Source: Polaromonas sp. JS666
Lineage (GTDB): Bacteria; Pseudomonadota; Gammaproteobacteria; Burkholderiales; Burkholderiaceae_C
Length of the DNA: 64,000 bases
NCBI RefSeq assembly: GCF_000013865.1
Contig: NC_007948.1
Coordinates: 2,480,001-2,544,000 of the forward strand
Direction of reading: 5' to 3'
In this document: in pieces, positions 57,155 through 64,000 of the stretch
How positions within the stretch are numbered: position 1 is the first letter of the stretch
Layout of the letters: each line of letters begins with the position of its first letter
Made by a program: the position numbers and the translations under genes
Notes under the pieces: model-generated
The model's input: the letters and a program-made list of their open reading frames with translations, nothing else
The model's database searches: none
What the model was told of the DNA's origin: nothing

Positions 57155-58855
57155 TTACTTGCACAGCGGGCATGTGGCCTCGTTTGGCAGTGAGTTTTCT
57201 ATGCCTCCGCCAACAATTGCCGGCTTGGTTCCACGGGCCATAACCTGGTCCTTGAACAGGGACAGTTCCGGATCGGCCAGTGTCGACAGGCCTCCCGCTG
57301 TCAATGCCTGCGTTGGGTAGTAAGACCCACTGTAAGGGGCCGACGCACTTGCAGCCAGGTTGCCGATGGAAATCGTGGTGTGGGTAACATCGCACGGCGT
57401 TTGAGTCCCTGTGTAGGTCTGCTCATGAGCCTCGCAAACCTCCACCCCGGTCAAGGCAAGGCCGCCGCTATTGGTCACTGAGCCACTGTAGTTGACCTTC
57501 AGCGCCAGCTTGCCGCTCACAAGCTCCAGATCCACGTCGCAGATCTTCGTCACGGACAGGCCTGCGTTGGGAGGCGTTGCGGTGCAAGTGGCACTTGCCG
57601 TGCCCGACACCGAGCCAGAACCAGTCGATGCACTTGCGGTCACCGTGTCAAGTGTTGACAGGGTATTGGAAGTGTATTTTCCCCGGTAGCATATCGAAGC
57701 ACCGGATGCCAGCGTGGCGGGATCCTGGGGTGTTGCGGTCGGCAAACCATTGGCGTCGCAGGTGAAGAATCCAAAGGTGCCTGCATCGAACGTGGGGTTG
57801 TCGGTCAGCGTGACGTTCGTCAGGGGGCCGCCGCCATCATTCACGATACTGCCTCTGACGGTATTCAATATCGTATTGGTAGCCGATTGGTACGCAGCGC
57901 TCTCGCACGCCTTCGTCACTGTCAAATGGCACACCGGGAAGCTCGACAGGAGAAAGTTCTTGATCGATGCATTGGGCTGATCCGACGACCGGCTGGTTGC
58001 CATGAACGAAGAAAAGCAGGAGTCGCTGCCTGGCAACAGTTTCTGGATATTCACACCGCCTTCGAAGAACTGCCCCGCCTGTATCACCCCGTTCCAGGGA
58101 ATGGTCAAAGCTCCGCCGTTGGTGGAGCCGCAAAGCTTGTCGTCCGCATCGCAGAACACCCCGGCAACGGAGGTCGCCGAGACCCCAATCGTTCCCATAT
58201 CCTGCAGATGACCTGCGGTCCACTTATACCAATGCACATCGGTCACAGCGCCGCCATTGGTGTATTCAAAAGCCAGCAGTACATCTCCTTCCGCATGCGT
58301 CGCTGGCCCGTTGGTGACGGGGTTGATAAAGGTTCCTGTCGCGTCATTCCTTGCCACCGGATTTTTGAAGAACCAGAAGCCCAGGCTCGCCGTGCCATTA
58401 AAACTGGCGCGGTCAGCGCCGAAGTAAATCAGCAGATCGCCGGCCGTGGTAGTGGCGGTGGTGGTGGTGGCGGTATAGGCTGCCGCGTAGGCGTGGAGCA
58501 TATCGTCTTTGGGTGGCGAGGAGCCCAAGTCATAGCGCCAGGCGCTAATGTCCTGTATATCCTTGGAGCCGCCGCGGAACACCGCCGGATTGGTATCGCT
58601 GATGATTCCGAGGTATGGGCCTCCACTCAGGTCAGGGTTGGTAATTCGCGTCGTGTGTCCCTGACCGGCAGGAAAGCTGTTCCAGTCGTCCGGCAGACTA
58701 GCGCCTGACGGATCGATGGTGTTACCGTCCAGCTCAAAGAAGCCATCACTCAGAACTGCATGCGCCGGCGTTATTCCCAGCGCCACAGCAATGAGCACGC
58801 CGGCGATAGCACCGAATAGCCGGCGACATGCATGGGTAACCGAAAAAGTGTTCAT
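57155..58855 (-). CDS. Secreted protein with DUF11-like repeat region
   Basis: A 566-residue exported protein. The signal peptide (LFGAIAGVLIAVALGITPAH, cut near ALA/VLS) is clear. The N-terminal region (FFELDGNTIDPSGASLPDDW; YFGADRASFNGTASLGFWFF) resembles an uncharacterised domain found in secreted proteins of many actinobacteria. The second half contains two DUF11-like segments (TVTKACESAAYQ; VTKICDVDLELV), with cysteine pairs and AGTFGFFTCDANG. The C-terminus ends ATCPLCK with no PEP-CTERM or LPXTG sorting signal. AAGGGGGAAGG precedes the ATG at 58855, and the frame extends upstream without signal character. A surface or extracellular role is likely; a precise function is unknown. Confidence 0.85.
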   Translation of the reverse strand: MNTFSVTHACRRLFGAIAGVLIAVALGITPAHAVLSDGFFELDGNTIDPSGASLPDDWNSFPAGQGHTTRITNPDLSGGPYLGIISDTNPAVFRGGSKDIQDISAWRYDLGSSPPKDDMLHAYAAAYTATTTTATTTAGDLLIYFGADRASFNGTASLGFWFFKNPVARNDATGTFINPVTNGPATHAEGDVLLAFEYTNGGAVTDVHWYKWTAGHLQDMGTIGVSATSVAGVFCDADDKLCGSTNGGALTIPWNGVIQAGQFFEGGVNIQKLLPGSDSCFSSFMATSRSSDQPNASIKNFLLSSFPVCHLTVTKACESAAYQSATNTILNTVRGSIVNDGGGPLTNVTLTDNPTFDAGTFGFFTCDANGLPTATPQDPATLASGASICYRGKYTSNTLSTLDTVTASASTGSGSVSGTASATCTATPPNAGLSVTKICDVDLELVSGKLALKVNYSGSVTNSGGLALTGVEVCEAHEQTYTGTQTPCDVTHTTISIGNLAASASAPYSGSYYPTQALTAGGLSTLADPELSLFKDQVMARGTKPAIVGGGIENSLPNEATCPLCK

Positions 58856-59590
58856 GACCTTCCCCCTTGCTAGAGTTAGTAAAGTTACGATCCCCAGCCT
58901 GGCATTGCGCCCGGGCAATACAGGACTCAAAAAACTTCCTGCATCAATGGAATGTTAGTAACGGGGGTAGGCATTAGCTATCATCCGTTCGGAGTACAAG
59001 CTGTTGCGGAAGACACAATCCACAATCGCCTCGCGCTCTCGTGATGGCTTTCCGGATCGGTCCGGGGCGTTGCGGAAATGTTCAGGGTATGGGGCCTACC
59101 CCCATGACGCGACTGGCCCAGCGGATTCAAGGCACCGTTCCTCAATCTCTGCTGGACCTGCAAGCCGGGACGGGCGACAGGATCTCAAATCCATGCCAAA
59201 CGCGCGCGGGGTATTGGGGGGCAGGCGCGGGTTTCACCGTCACGCCACGCAAAGCATCACGGCCTGTGGGTTCCTGGTGACCGACCGACGCAAGGCTGGC
59301 AATAGTGCCAGCAGCAAAAAACCTCGCATAAAGCCAATCGCTGGCCGTTCCCGAGGATGTGTCGGAATCTATTCACGGGCAGACTTTAGCGAAGCGTGAG
59401 CGCAAGAAATTTCCATACTCCGAGCGGAGTATTGCGAGCCCAGAGTGCCCGTTCTAGCATCGGACTGTTCTCCGTTCGTTGTACGCGAGCTGCCAAAAAC
59501 TCACAGGGTGAGCGCGGCAAGCGGGGTCTTTCGTGCGAAGGATAAAGGGAAGTTTTCAATGTAGTAAATGCTTATTACATGGAGGTTCAA
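58856..59590. other. Long intergenic region with inverted repeat
   Basis: There is no convincing gene in these 735 bases; the small open frames have no family character. GGGGGTAGGC (58963-58972) is perfectly complementary to GCCTACCCCC (59094-59103), 121 bases apart. Further on, ACTCCG-AG-CGGAGT (59419-59432) is a short palindrome. The region separates two secreted-protein genes read in opposite directions and probably holds both promoters. Confidence 0.6.
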
Positions 59591-60076
59591 ATGAGAAAAT
59601 TGTTATTAGCAACAGCGCTTGCTGTCATTGCTGGTTCTGCTCTGGCAGCCGCTCATTTCATGAGTGCAGAAGCCAGTGTCAACAGCGACGGCGCCCTTGT
59701 GGTGTCTTTCGATGAGACTGGCCTGGGTAACGGGAATGTGAGCTACACACTGTCTGCAAATGGTGCTGCTGTGTACGCTTGCTTTAACAAGGGTGGAAAA
59801 CACCCTTCAGCGACCAACAAGGTGGGCCCATCAGCCCTGGATGTTGCAGAGGGCACGTTCAAGGCCAAAAATGGACGCGTCCAAGGCAGTCTTCTGGCTG
59901 GCCCCCCGGGGATTGGAACGTTCTCCTGCCCCCCTGGCCAGGACACGGTGTTAGCCTGCGTCAAATACACGAACGTGGTGCTAACAGACACGACCAATCA
60001 GGTCAGTCCAGATGAAATCACAGGAACTTTCGCAAGAATTTTCCGTGCCTCTTTGCAGCAATGCTCAACTCTTTGA
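59591..60076 (+). CDS. Small secreted protein of unknown function
   Basis: A 161-residue exported protein. The signal peptide is MRKLLLATALAVIAGSALAA. The mature part has conserved-looking blocks YACFNKGGKHPSATNKVGPS, GTFSCPPGQDTVLACVKYTN and VVLTDTTNQVS. From memory these resemble a family of small secreted proteins common in Streptomyces and other actinobacteria; this needs a search. GGAGG lies 5 bases before the ATG. Two cysteine pairs could form disulfides. It is followed by a terminator. Confidence 0.8.
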   Translation: MRKLLLATALAVIAGSALAAAHFMSAEASVNSDGALVVSFDETGLGNGNVSYTLSANGAAVYACFNKGGKHPSATNKVGPSALDVAEGTFKAKNGRVQGSLLAGPPGIGTFSCPPGQDTVLACVKYTNVVLTDTTNQVSPDEITGTFARIFRASLQQCSTL

Positions 60077-60116
60077 CCCGGGTGCCATACCAGGTGTCAT
60101 ATCGGGTGCCATAAGT
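60068..60116. repeat. Three tandem 12-base units after the secreted-protein stop
   Basis: GGGTGCCATACC, AGGTGTCATATC and GGGTGCCATAAG follow one another within the 3' untranslated segment, just before the terminator. The units differ at few positions. Confidence 0.7.
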
Positions 60117-60117
60117 G

Positions 60118-60148
60118 AATGCGGGATATCTTTTGCATCCCGCATTTT
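60118..60148. terminator. Terminator hairpin after the small secreted-protein gene
   Basis: AATGCGGGAT / ATCCCGCATT is a 10-bp stem with a 9-base loop followed by TT and C on the plus strand. The T-run is short, so the hairpin rather than the tail gives confidence. It may serve both strands. Confidence 0.8.
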
Positions 60149-60239
60149 CAGATTTCAAATTGTTGCAGGCCGCGCGCGTTGAAGATGAATCGCCACATGG
60201 CCGCGTTGCTCCTGCTTGCTGCCAAATTTCCTGCCATTT

Positions 60240-60252
60240 GCTACCAAATAGC
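60240..60252. repeat. Short dispersed repeat GCTACCAAATAGC
   Basis: An intergenic copy of the GCTATCAAAA family, near the end of smpB. Confidence 0.4.
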
Positions 60253-60303
60253 TTGTCAGGAAACAGCAGCTCCCTGACCAGGACTTGACCCGGCGCTGAT
60301 CGC

Positions 60304-60852
60304 CTATCGGCTTCTGGACTTCATCGCGCGCTCCACCTCGCGCTTGCCTTCGCGGTCCTTGATGGTGTCCCGCTTGTCGTGCTCGCCCTTGCCCTTGGCC
60401 AGGCCGATCTCGCACTTCACCTTGCCCGCTTTCCAGTGCATGTTCAGCGGTACCAGGGTGAAGCCTTTCTGTTCGACCTTGCCGACCAAACGGCGAATCT
60501 CGTCCTTGTGCATCAGCAGTTTTTTGGTTCGCACTGAATCAGGGCGAACATGGGTGGATGCCGTCCCCAGCGGGTTGATCTGGCAGCCGATGATGAAGAG
60601 CTCGCCGCCGCGAATCACCACATAGCCATCGGTGAGCTGCACCTTTCCCTCGCGCACAGATTTCACCTCCCAGCCTTCGAGCACCATGCCGGCCTCAAAG
60701 CGCTCTTCGATGTGGTAGTTGAAGATGGCTTTCTTGTTGTCGGCAATACGCACTGCGGCCGCTGCTGCCTTGGCAGACGCTTTGGTGTCAGCTTTTCCGG
60801 AGGATGACGCCGCGGCTGTTTTTTTGGAGGGGGATGCTTCTTTGGTGGCCAT
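60304..60852 (-). CDS. smpB: SsrA-binding protein SmpB
   Basis: A 182-residue SmpB. The core ([20 protein letters not shown], then [20 protein letters not shown]) and the C-terminal basic tail ([20 protein letters not shown]) are typical. SmpB carries tmRNA to stalled ribosomes. The N-terminus has an additional Ala/Lys/Ser-rich stretch of about 35 residues ([20 protein letters not shown]), longer than in most proteobacteria; the ATG at 60852 is the natural start, since the frame beyond it overlaps ratA in the opposite direction. It is divergent from ratA, the normal arrangement. Confidence 0.96.
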   Translation of the reverse strand: MATKEASPSKKTAAASSSGKADTKASAKAAAAAVRIADNKKAIFNYHIEERFEAGMVLEGWEVKSVREGKVQLTDGYVVIRGGELFIIGCQINPLGTASTHVRPDSVRTKKLLMHKDEIRRLVGKVEQKGFTLVPLNMHWKAGKVKCEIGLAKGKGEHDKRDTIKDREGKREVERAMKSRSR

Positions 60853-60908
60853 GGCTAAAAAGGTAGGGGCGCCATCGGCTAATACAATTGCGCCCAGCCT
60901 TTGATTGT

Positions 60909-61355
60909 ATGAAAACTGTTCACAAGTCCGTTTTGATCTGGTACAGCGCAGCCGAAATGTTTGCATTGGTCACCGACGTTGCCAGCTATCCGCAGTTTTT
61001 GCCGTGGTGCGACCAGGCATCCGTACTCGATGAAACCGAAGGCGGCATGACCGCCAAGGTGGGCATTTCCATCGCTGGCCTTTCGCAAAGCTTCACGACG
61101 CGCAATATTCACGAAAAAGACCGTAAGGTCAGCCTCAAGCTGGTAGACGGGCCTTTTTCAAAACTGGATGGCCATTGGGACTTTCACCCGCTGGGCAAGG
61201 GCAGCGAGCGTGCCTGCAAAGTCGATTTCACCTTGCGGTATGACTTTGACAATGCGGCGCTGGCAGCGATGGTGGGTCCGGTATTCGACAAGATTGCCGG
61301 CAGCCTGGTAGATGCCTTTGTCAAACGGGCTGCCGATGTTTACGGTGATACCTGA
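60909..61355 (+). CDS. ratA: Ribosome-association protein RatA (START/Coq10-like)
   Basis: A 148-residue protein of the polyketide-cyclase/START fold. [20 protein letters not shown] and [20 protein letters not shown] match RatA. E. coli RatA was reported to block 50S association when overproduced, though a housekeeping quinone-related role is also discussed. It is divergent from smpB, 56 bases away, and upstream of rnfH (40-base gap), the common arrangement. Calling it a toxin is not supported by this sequence alone. Confidence 0.94.
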   Translation: MKTVHKSVLIWYSAAEMFALVTDVASYPQFLPWCDQASVLDETEGGMTAKVGISIAGLSQSFTTRNIHEKDRKVSLKLVDGPFSKLDGHWDFHPLGKGSERACKVDFTLRYDFDNAALAAMVGPVFDKIAGSLVDAFVKRAADVYGDT

Positions 61356-61395
61356 ACCATTGCGTGGCTTAGCCTGACATGACCGGCCGAATGGC

Positions 61396-61725
61396 ATGAA
61401 GATCTGGCTTGTTTATTCACCAGCCCCCCGACAGGTCCGCGAATGGGTTCTCGAGCTCGCTGCGGGTACTACCGCGGCCCAGGCGCTGGCGGTGTGCGGG
61501 ATTTTTGAAGAATTTCCGTCGTTGCGGGATACCCGTCTCGTGATGGGTATCTGGGGCCGAAAAATCAGCCTGGGCCACACGCTAAATGACTCAGACCGGC
61601 TGGAAATCTACCGTGGGCTGGAGGTCGACCCGAAAGTGGCAAGGCGCGAGCGGTTTAAACGGCAGGGGGCCAGGACGGCGGGCCTGTTTGTCAAAACCCG
61701 CAAAGGCGGGAAGGCCGGCTACTGA
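61396..61725 (+). CDS. rnfH: RnfH family protein (RatB)
   Basis: A 109-residue ubiquitin-like-fold protein. KIWLVYSPAPRQVREWVLEL and MGIWGRKISLGHTLNDSDRL, then EIYRGLEVDPKVARRERF, are characteristic of RnfH/RatB. Its function is unclear; it was once proposed as the antitoxin of RatA. It is the second gene of the ratA-rnfH pair. The C-terminus is extended (KRQGARTAGLFVKTRKGGKA), common in betaproteobacteria. Confidence 0.92.
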   Translation: MKIWLVYSPAPRQVREWVLELAAGTTAAQALAVCGIFEEFPSLRDTRLVMGIWGRKISLGHTLNDSDRLEIYRGLEVDPKVARRERFKRQGARTAGLFVKTRKGGKAGY

Positions 61726-61809
61726 GAGGATTAAAGACGTGATCTCCGCAGGGGCGGCTTATGGGGACCGCATGCGTTTGCCACGCCAGCTCCGGCTGAC
61801 AGCCTCGTC

Positions 61810-62352
61810 TTATTTGCAATCGGCGGCGGTGATATCCCGCAACCGTTTGGTTTCAGCAGCGCGCGCATTGTCATCCATGAATTCGCGCTCGCCTTTCGAA
61901 TTGGTGGTGGACACCCGCACACCGGACTCGAAGGTCAGCAGGCCGCGCTTGGCCCGGTCGCAGTTTTCGGCCTTGGCCTTGGCCACTTTTTCCTCGTCAG
62001 CCTTCTTTTTGGCGGCTACTTCGTCTTCCGCCTGCTTTTTCCTGGCCTCCAGCTGAGCATCCTTGCCCGACAGTTTGGGAGCGCCGGCCTTGCCCGCCGC
62101 TGACGCTGACGCTGCCGCCGCAGGCGACACGGCCGCCTCGGCCGTGGCCGCAGGCGCCACGGTGGCGGCAATCCGGGTGCCACCAGGTCGTTTCAGGATA
62201 TCTTTTTCCTTGATATCGGCTGGCGGCGAGCGGTCGCTGAAGACTTTGCGGCCGTCCTTGTCGATCCATTGCCATTGGGCAAACGCCGTGACGGCAAATG
62301 ATGCGCCGGCGAGCGCCAAAATCAGGGTTTTTGAAGCTAGTTTGAGGTCCAT
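61810..62352 (-). CDS. DUF4124 domain-containing exported protein
   Basis: A 180-residue exported protein. A signal peptide (KTLILALAGASFAVTAFA) precedes the DUF4124 motif QWQWIDKDGRKVFSDRSPPA near residue 26. A low-complexity Ala/Lys-rich linker (about 60-130) with coiled-coil character follows, and the end carries CDRAKRGLLTFESGVRVS and MDDNARAAETKRLRDITAAD. Such proteins are common in betaproteobacteria and of unknown function. It is convergent with rnfH and divergent from guaB, the usual context. Confidence 0.93.
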   Translation of the reverse strand: MDLKLASKTLILALAGASFAVTAFAQWQWIDKDGRKVFSDRSPPADIKEKDILKRPGGTRIAATVAPAATAEAAVSPAAAASASAAGKAGAPKLSGKDAQLEARKKQAEDEVAAKKKADEEKVAKAKAENCDRAKRGLLTFESGVRVSTTNSKGEREFMDDNARAAETKRLRDITAADCK

Positions 62353-62509
62353 TCGGTCAGTGTAGCGCTGTGTGGGGCAGTTTCTGCATGTTTGCCAGGA
62401 ACGCTGCTTTTTTGCAACTTGGGCAAAAAGTCAGGCCAAAATAGGCGCCAAGGGTTAGTACCGAGGGTTTTGGGGACAAGGGTACAATCGTGTTTTTGGA
62501 GCTATCCCT
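62353..62509. promoter_or_regulatory. Promoter region of guaB
   Basis: A TACAAT box at 62483-62488 lies 21 bases before the guaB ATG; no strong -35 is visible at 16-18 bases. TTTTTGC-AACTTGG-GCAAAAA (62409-62429) is a 7-bp inverted repeat upstream, which could be an operator or merely a hairpin. PurR-type sites are not recognised. Confidence 0.45.
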
Positions 62510-63979
62510 ATGCGCCTACTCGGCAAAGCGCTCACCTTCGACGACGTATTGTTGGTGCCAGCGTTCTCCCAGGTCCTGCCCAAGGACACCTCACTTTCCA
62601 CCCAGTTCTCCCGCAACATCCGCCTGAACCTGCCGCTCGTGTCGGCGGCCATGGACACGGTCACCGAAGCCCGGTTGGCCATTGCCATCGCGCAGGAGGG
62701 TGGCATCGGCATCGTCCATAAAAACCTGACGCCCCAGCAGCAGGCCGCAGAAGTGGCGAAAGTCAAGCGTTACGAGAGCGGCGTGCTCCGCGACCCGGTG
62801 GTCATCACGCCCACCCATACTGTCCGGCAGGTCATGGCCCTGAGTGAGCAGCTCGGCATTTCCGGCTTCCCCGTGATCGACGGCGGCCGGGTTGTCGGTA
62901 TCGTGACCGGGCGCGACATGCGCTTCGAATCCCGTATGGATGTGCCGGTCAGCACCATCATGACGCCGCGCGACCGCCTGATCACCATTTCCGAAACCGC
63001 GTCCCTGGCCGACGCCAAGGCGCTGTTGAACAAGCACCGCCTGGAGCGGGTGCTGCTGGTCAATGACAACTTCGAGCTCAAGGGCCTGATCACTGTCAAG
63101 GACATCACCAAACAGACCACTTTCCCCAATGCGGCACGCGATTCGCATGGCCAGTTGCGCGTCGGCGCTGCCGTCGGGGTGGGTGAGGGCACCGAAGAGC
63201 GTGTCGAGGCGCTGGTCAAGGCCGGGGTGGACGCCATTGTGGTGGACACCGCCCATGGGCATAGCAAGGGCGTGATCGACCGGGTGCGCTGGGTCAAGCG
63301 GAACTACCCCCAGGTTGATGTCATCGGCGGCAATATTGCCACCGGCGCAGCCGCGCTGGCGCTGGCAGAAGCCGGTGCAGACGGCGTCAAGGTGGGTATT
63401 GGCCCTGGCAGCATCTGTACCACCCGCATCGTTGCGGGTGTCGGGGTGCCGCAGATCATGGCGATCGACAACGTGGCGATGGCTTTGCGTGGCACCGGCG
63501 TTCCCCTGATTGGGGACGGCGGCATCCGCTACAGCGGTGACATCGCCAAAGCCATTGCCGCGGGCGCCAATACCGTCATGATGGGCGGGATGTTCGCAGG
63601 GACCGAAGAGGCGCCGGGCGAAGTCATCCTGTACCAGGGGCGCAGCTACAAAAGCTACCGCGGCATGGGAAGCATTGGCGCCATGCAGCAGGGCAGTGCA
63701 GACCGCTATTTCCAGGAGTCGAGCACCGGCAACCCCAACGCTGACAAGCTGGTCCCCGAGGGCATTGAAGGCCGCGTGCCGTACAAAGGCTCCATGGTGG
63801 CCATCGTGTACCAGATGGCCGGCGGCTTGCGTGCCAGCATGGGCTACTGCGGCTGCGCCACGATTGAAGACATGCGCGACAAGGCCGAGTTCGTGGAAAT
63901 CACCTCCGCCGGCATTCGCGAGAGCCATGTCCACGATGTGCAGATCACCAAGGAAGCGCCGAACTACCGGGCTGATTGA
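62510..63979 (+). CDS. guaB: Inosine-5'-monophosphate dehydrogenase GuaB
   Basis: A 489-residue IMP dehydrogenase, the committing step of GMP synthesis. The TIM-barrel start [20 protein letters not shown], two CBS domains (about 90-205; [12 protein letters not shown]) and the catalytic loop [18 protein letters not shown] with its cysteine are present. The flap reads [20 protein letters not shown]. In this group guaA usually follows; here only 21 bases remain in the window, and they begin another family A repeat. Confidence 0.97.
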   Translation: MRLLGKALTFDDVLLVPAFSQVLPKDTSLSTQFSRNIRLNLPLVSAAMDTVTEARLAIAIAQEGGIGIVHKNLTPQQQAAEVAKVKRYESGVLRDPVVITPTHTVRQVMALSEQLGISGFPVIDGGRVVGIVTGRDMRFESRMDVPVSTIMTPRDRLITISETASLADAKALLNKHRLERVLLVNDNFELKGLITVKDITKQTTFPNAARDSHGQLRVGAAVGVGEGTEERVEALVKAGVDAIVVDTAHGHSKGVIDRVRWVKRNYPQVDVIGGNIATGAAALALAEAGADGVKVGIGPGSICTTRIVAGVGVPQIMAIDNVAMALRGTGVPLIGDGGIRYSGDIAKAIAAGANTVMMGGMFAGTEEAPGEVILYQGRSYKSYRGMGSIGAMQQGSADRYFQESSTGNPNADKLVPEGIEGRVPYKGSMVAIVYQMAGGLRASMGYCGCATIEDMRDKAEFVEITSAGIRESHVHDVQITKEAPNYRAD

Positions 63980-63982
63980 TGT

Positions 63983-64000
63983 GACCCCCACGTTCGCTCA
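63983..64000 (+). repeat. Stop-adjacent repeat, family A copy 4 (cut by window end)
   Basis: GACCCCCACGTTCGCTCA starts 3 bases after the guaB stop and matches the beginning of the copies after yejA and typA. The remainder lies beyond the window. Confidence 0.8.

Noticed and set aside
60909..61725. RatA-RnfH as a toxin-antitoxin system
   Set aside because: Both are conserved housekeeping-type genes in this position across proteobacteria; the toxin-antitoxin interpretation is disputed and nothing here supports it.

Overview
The window looks like chromosomal DNA of a high-GC betaproteobacterium of the Comamonadaceae (Polaromonas- or Rhodoferax-like). The reasons are the gene content (imuB-dnaE2, argA of the kinase-GNAT type, a YejABEF transporter, rimP-nusA-infB-rbfA-truB-typA, smpB/ratA/rnfH/guaB), the protein sequences, and short repeat families that I associate with this family. 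The genus is an inference; no rRNA is present. The window starts inside imuB and ends just after guaB.

Layout. 1-6 kb: end of an SOS mutagenesis operon (imuB-dnaE2), then a two-component pair on the other strand and a broken second copy of the dnaE2 tail. 6-10 kb: an erythromycin-esterase-like protein, a hydrolase-phosphoribosyltransferase fusion, a LysE exporter and a DUF1272 protein. 10-15 kb: an argA tail fragment, an animal-type haem peroxidase, intact argA, and a membrane protein with a degenerate GGDEF domain. 15-19.3 kb: hrpA carrying three in-frame insertions, one a palindromic repeat. 19.4-24.1 kb: DUF3309, an aminotransferase fragment, an orphan ABC binding protein, a methionine-type aminotransferase, cysB and cbiX, a sulfur-flavoured group. 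24-30.6 kb: lptGF, pepA-holC, a Liv-type binding protein and tRNA-Ser(GGA). 30.6-38.2 kb: DUF2237, an SPFH/NfeD pair, an amino acid decarboxylase, a periplasmic ATP-dependent ligase, a GFA protein, a GNAT and fabI. 38.4-44.2 kb: yejABEF. 44.2-53.2 kb: a possible structured RNA, then the translation operon and typA. 53.4-55.5 kb: a DMT transporter and a HIBYL-CoA-hydrolase-like protein. 55.6-60.1 kb: an accessory patch with an orphan LuxR regulator and secreted proteins. 60.3-64 kb: smpB, ratA-rnfH, a DUF4124 protein and guaB.

Two patterns stand out. First, three times (dnaE2, argA, the aminotransferase) an intact gene is followed by one or two extra genes and then by a diverged, internally deleted, same-orientation copy of that gene's own 3' end. 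This is what insertion of cargo anchored on a gene tail would leave behind. Second, two GC-rich repeat families begin directly after stop codons, in the sense orientation, at six genes (cysB, yejA, yejB, yejE, typA, guaB). In the yej operon they occupy all three gene junctions and supply the N-terminal codons of yejF and probably yejE. Much of the rest is ordinary, well conserved chromosomal sequence. All calls come from reading the sequence; no database search was run.
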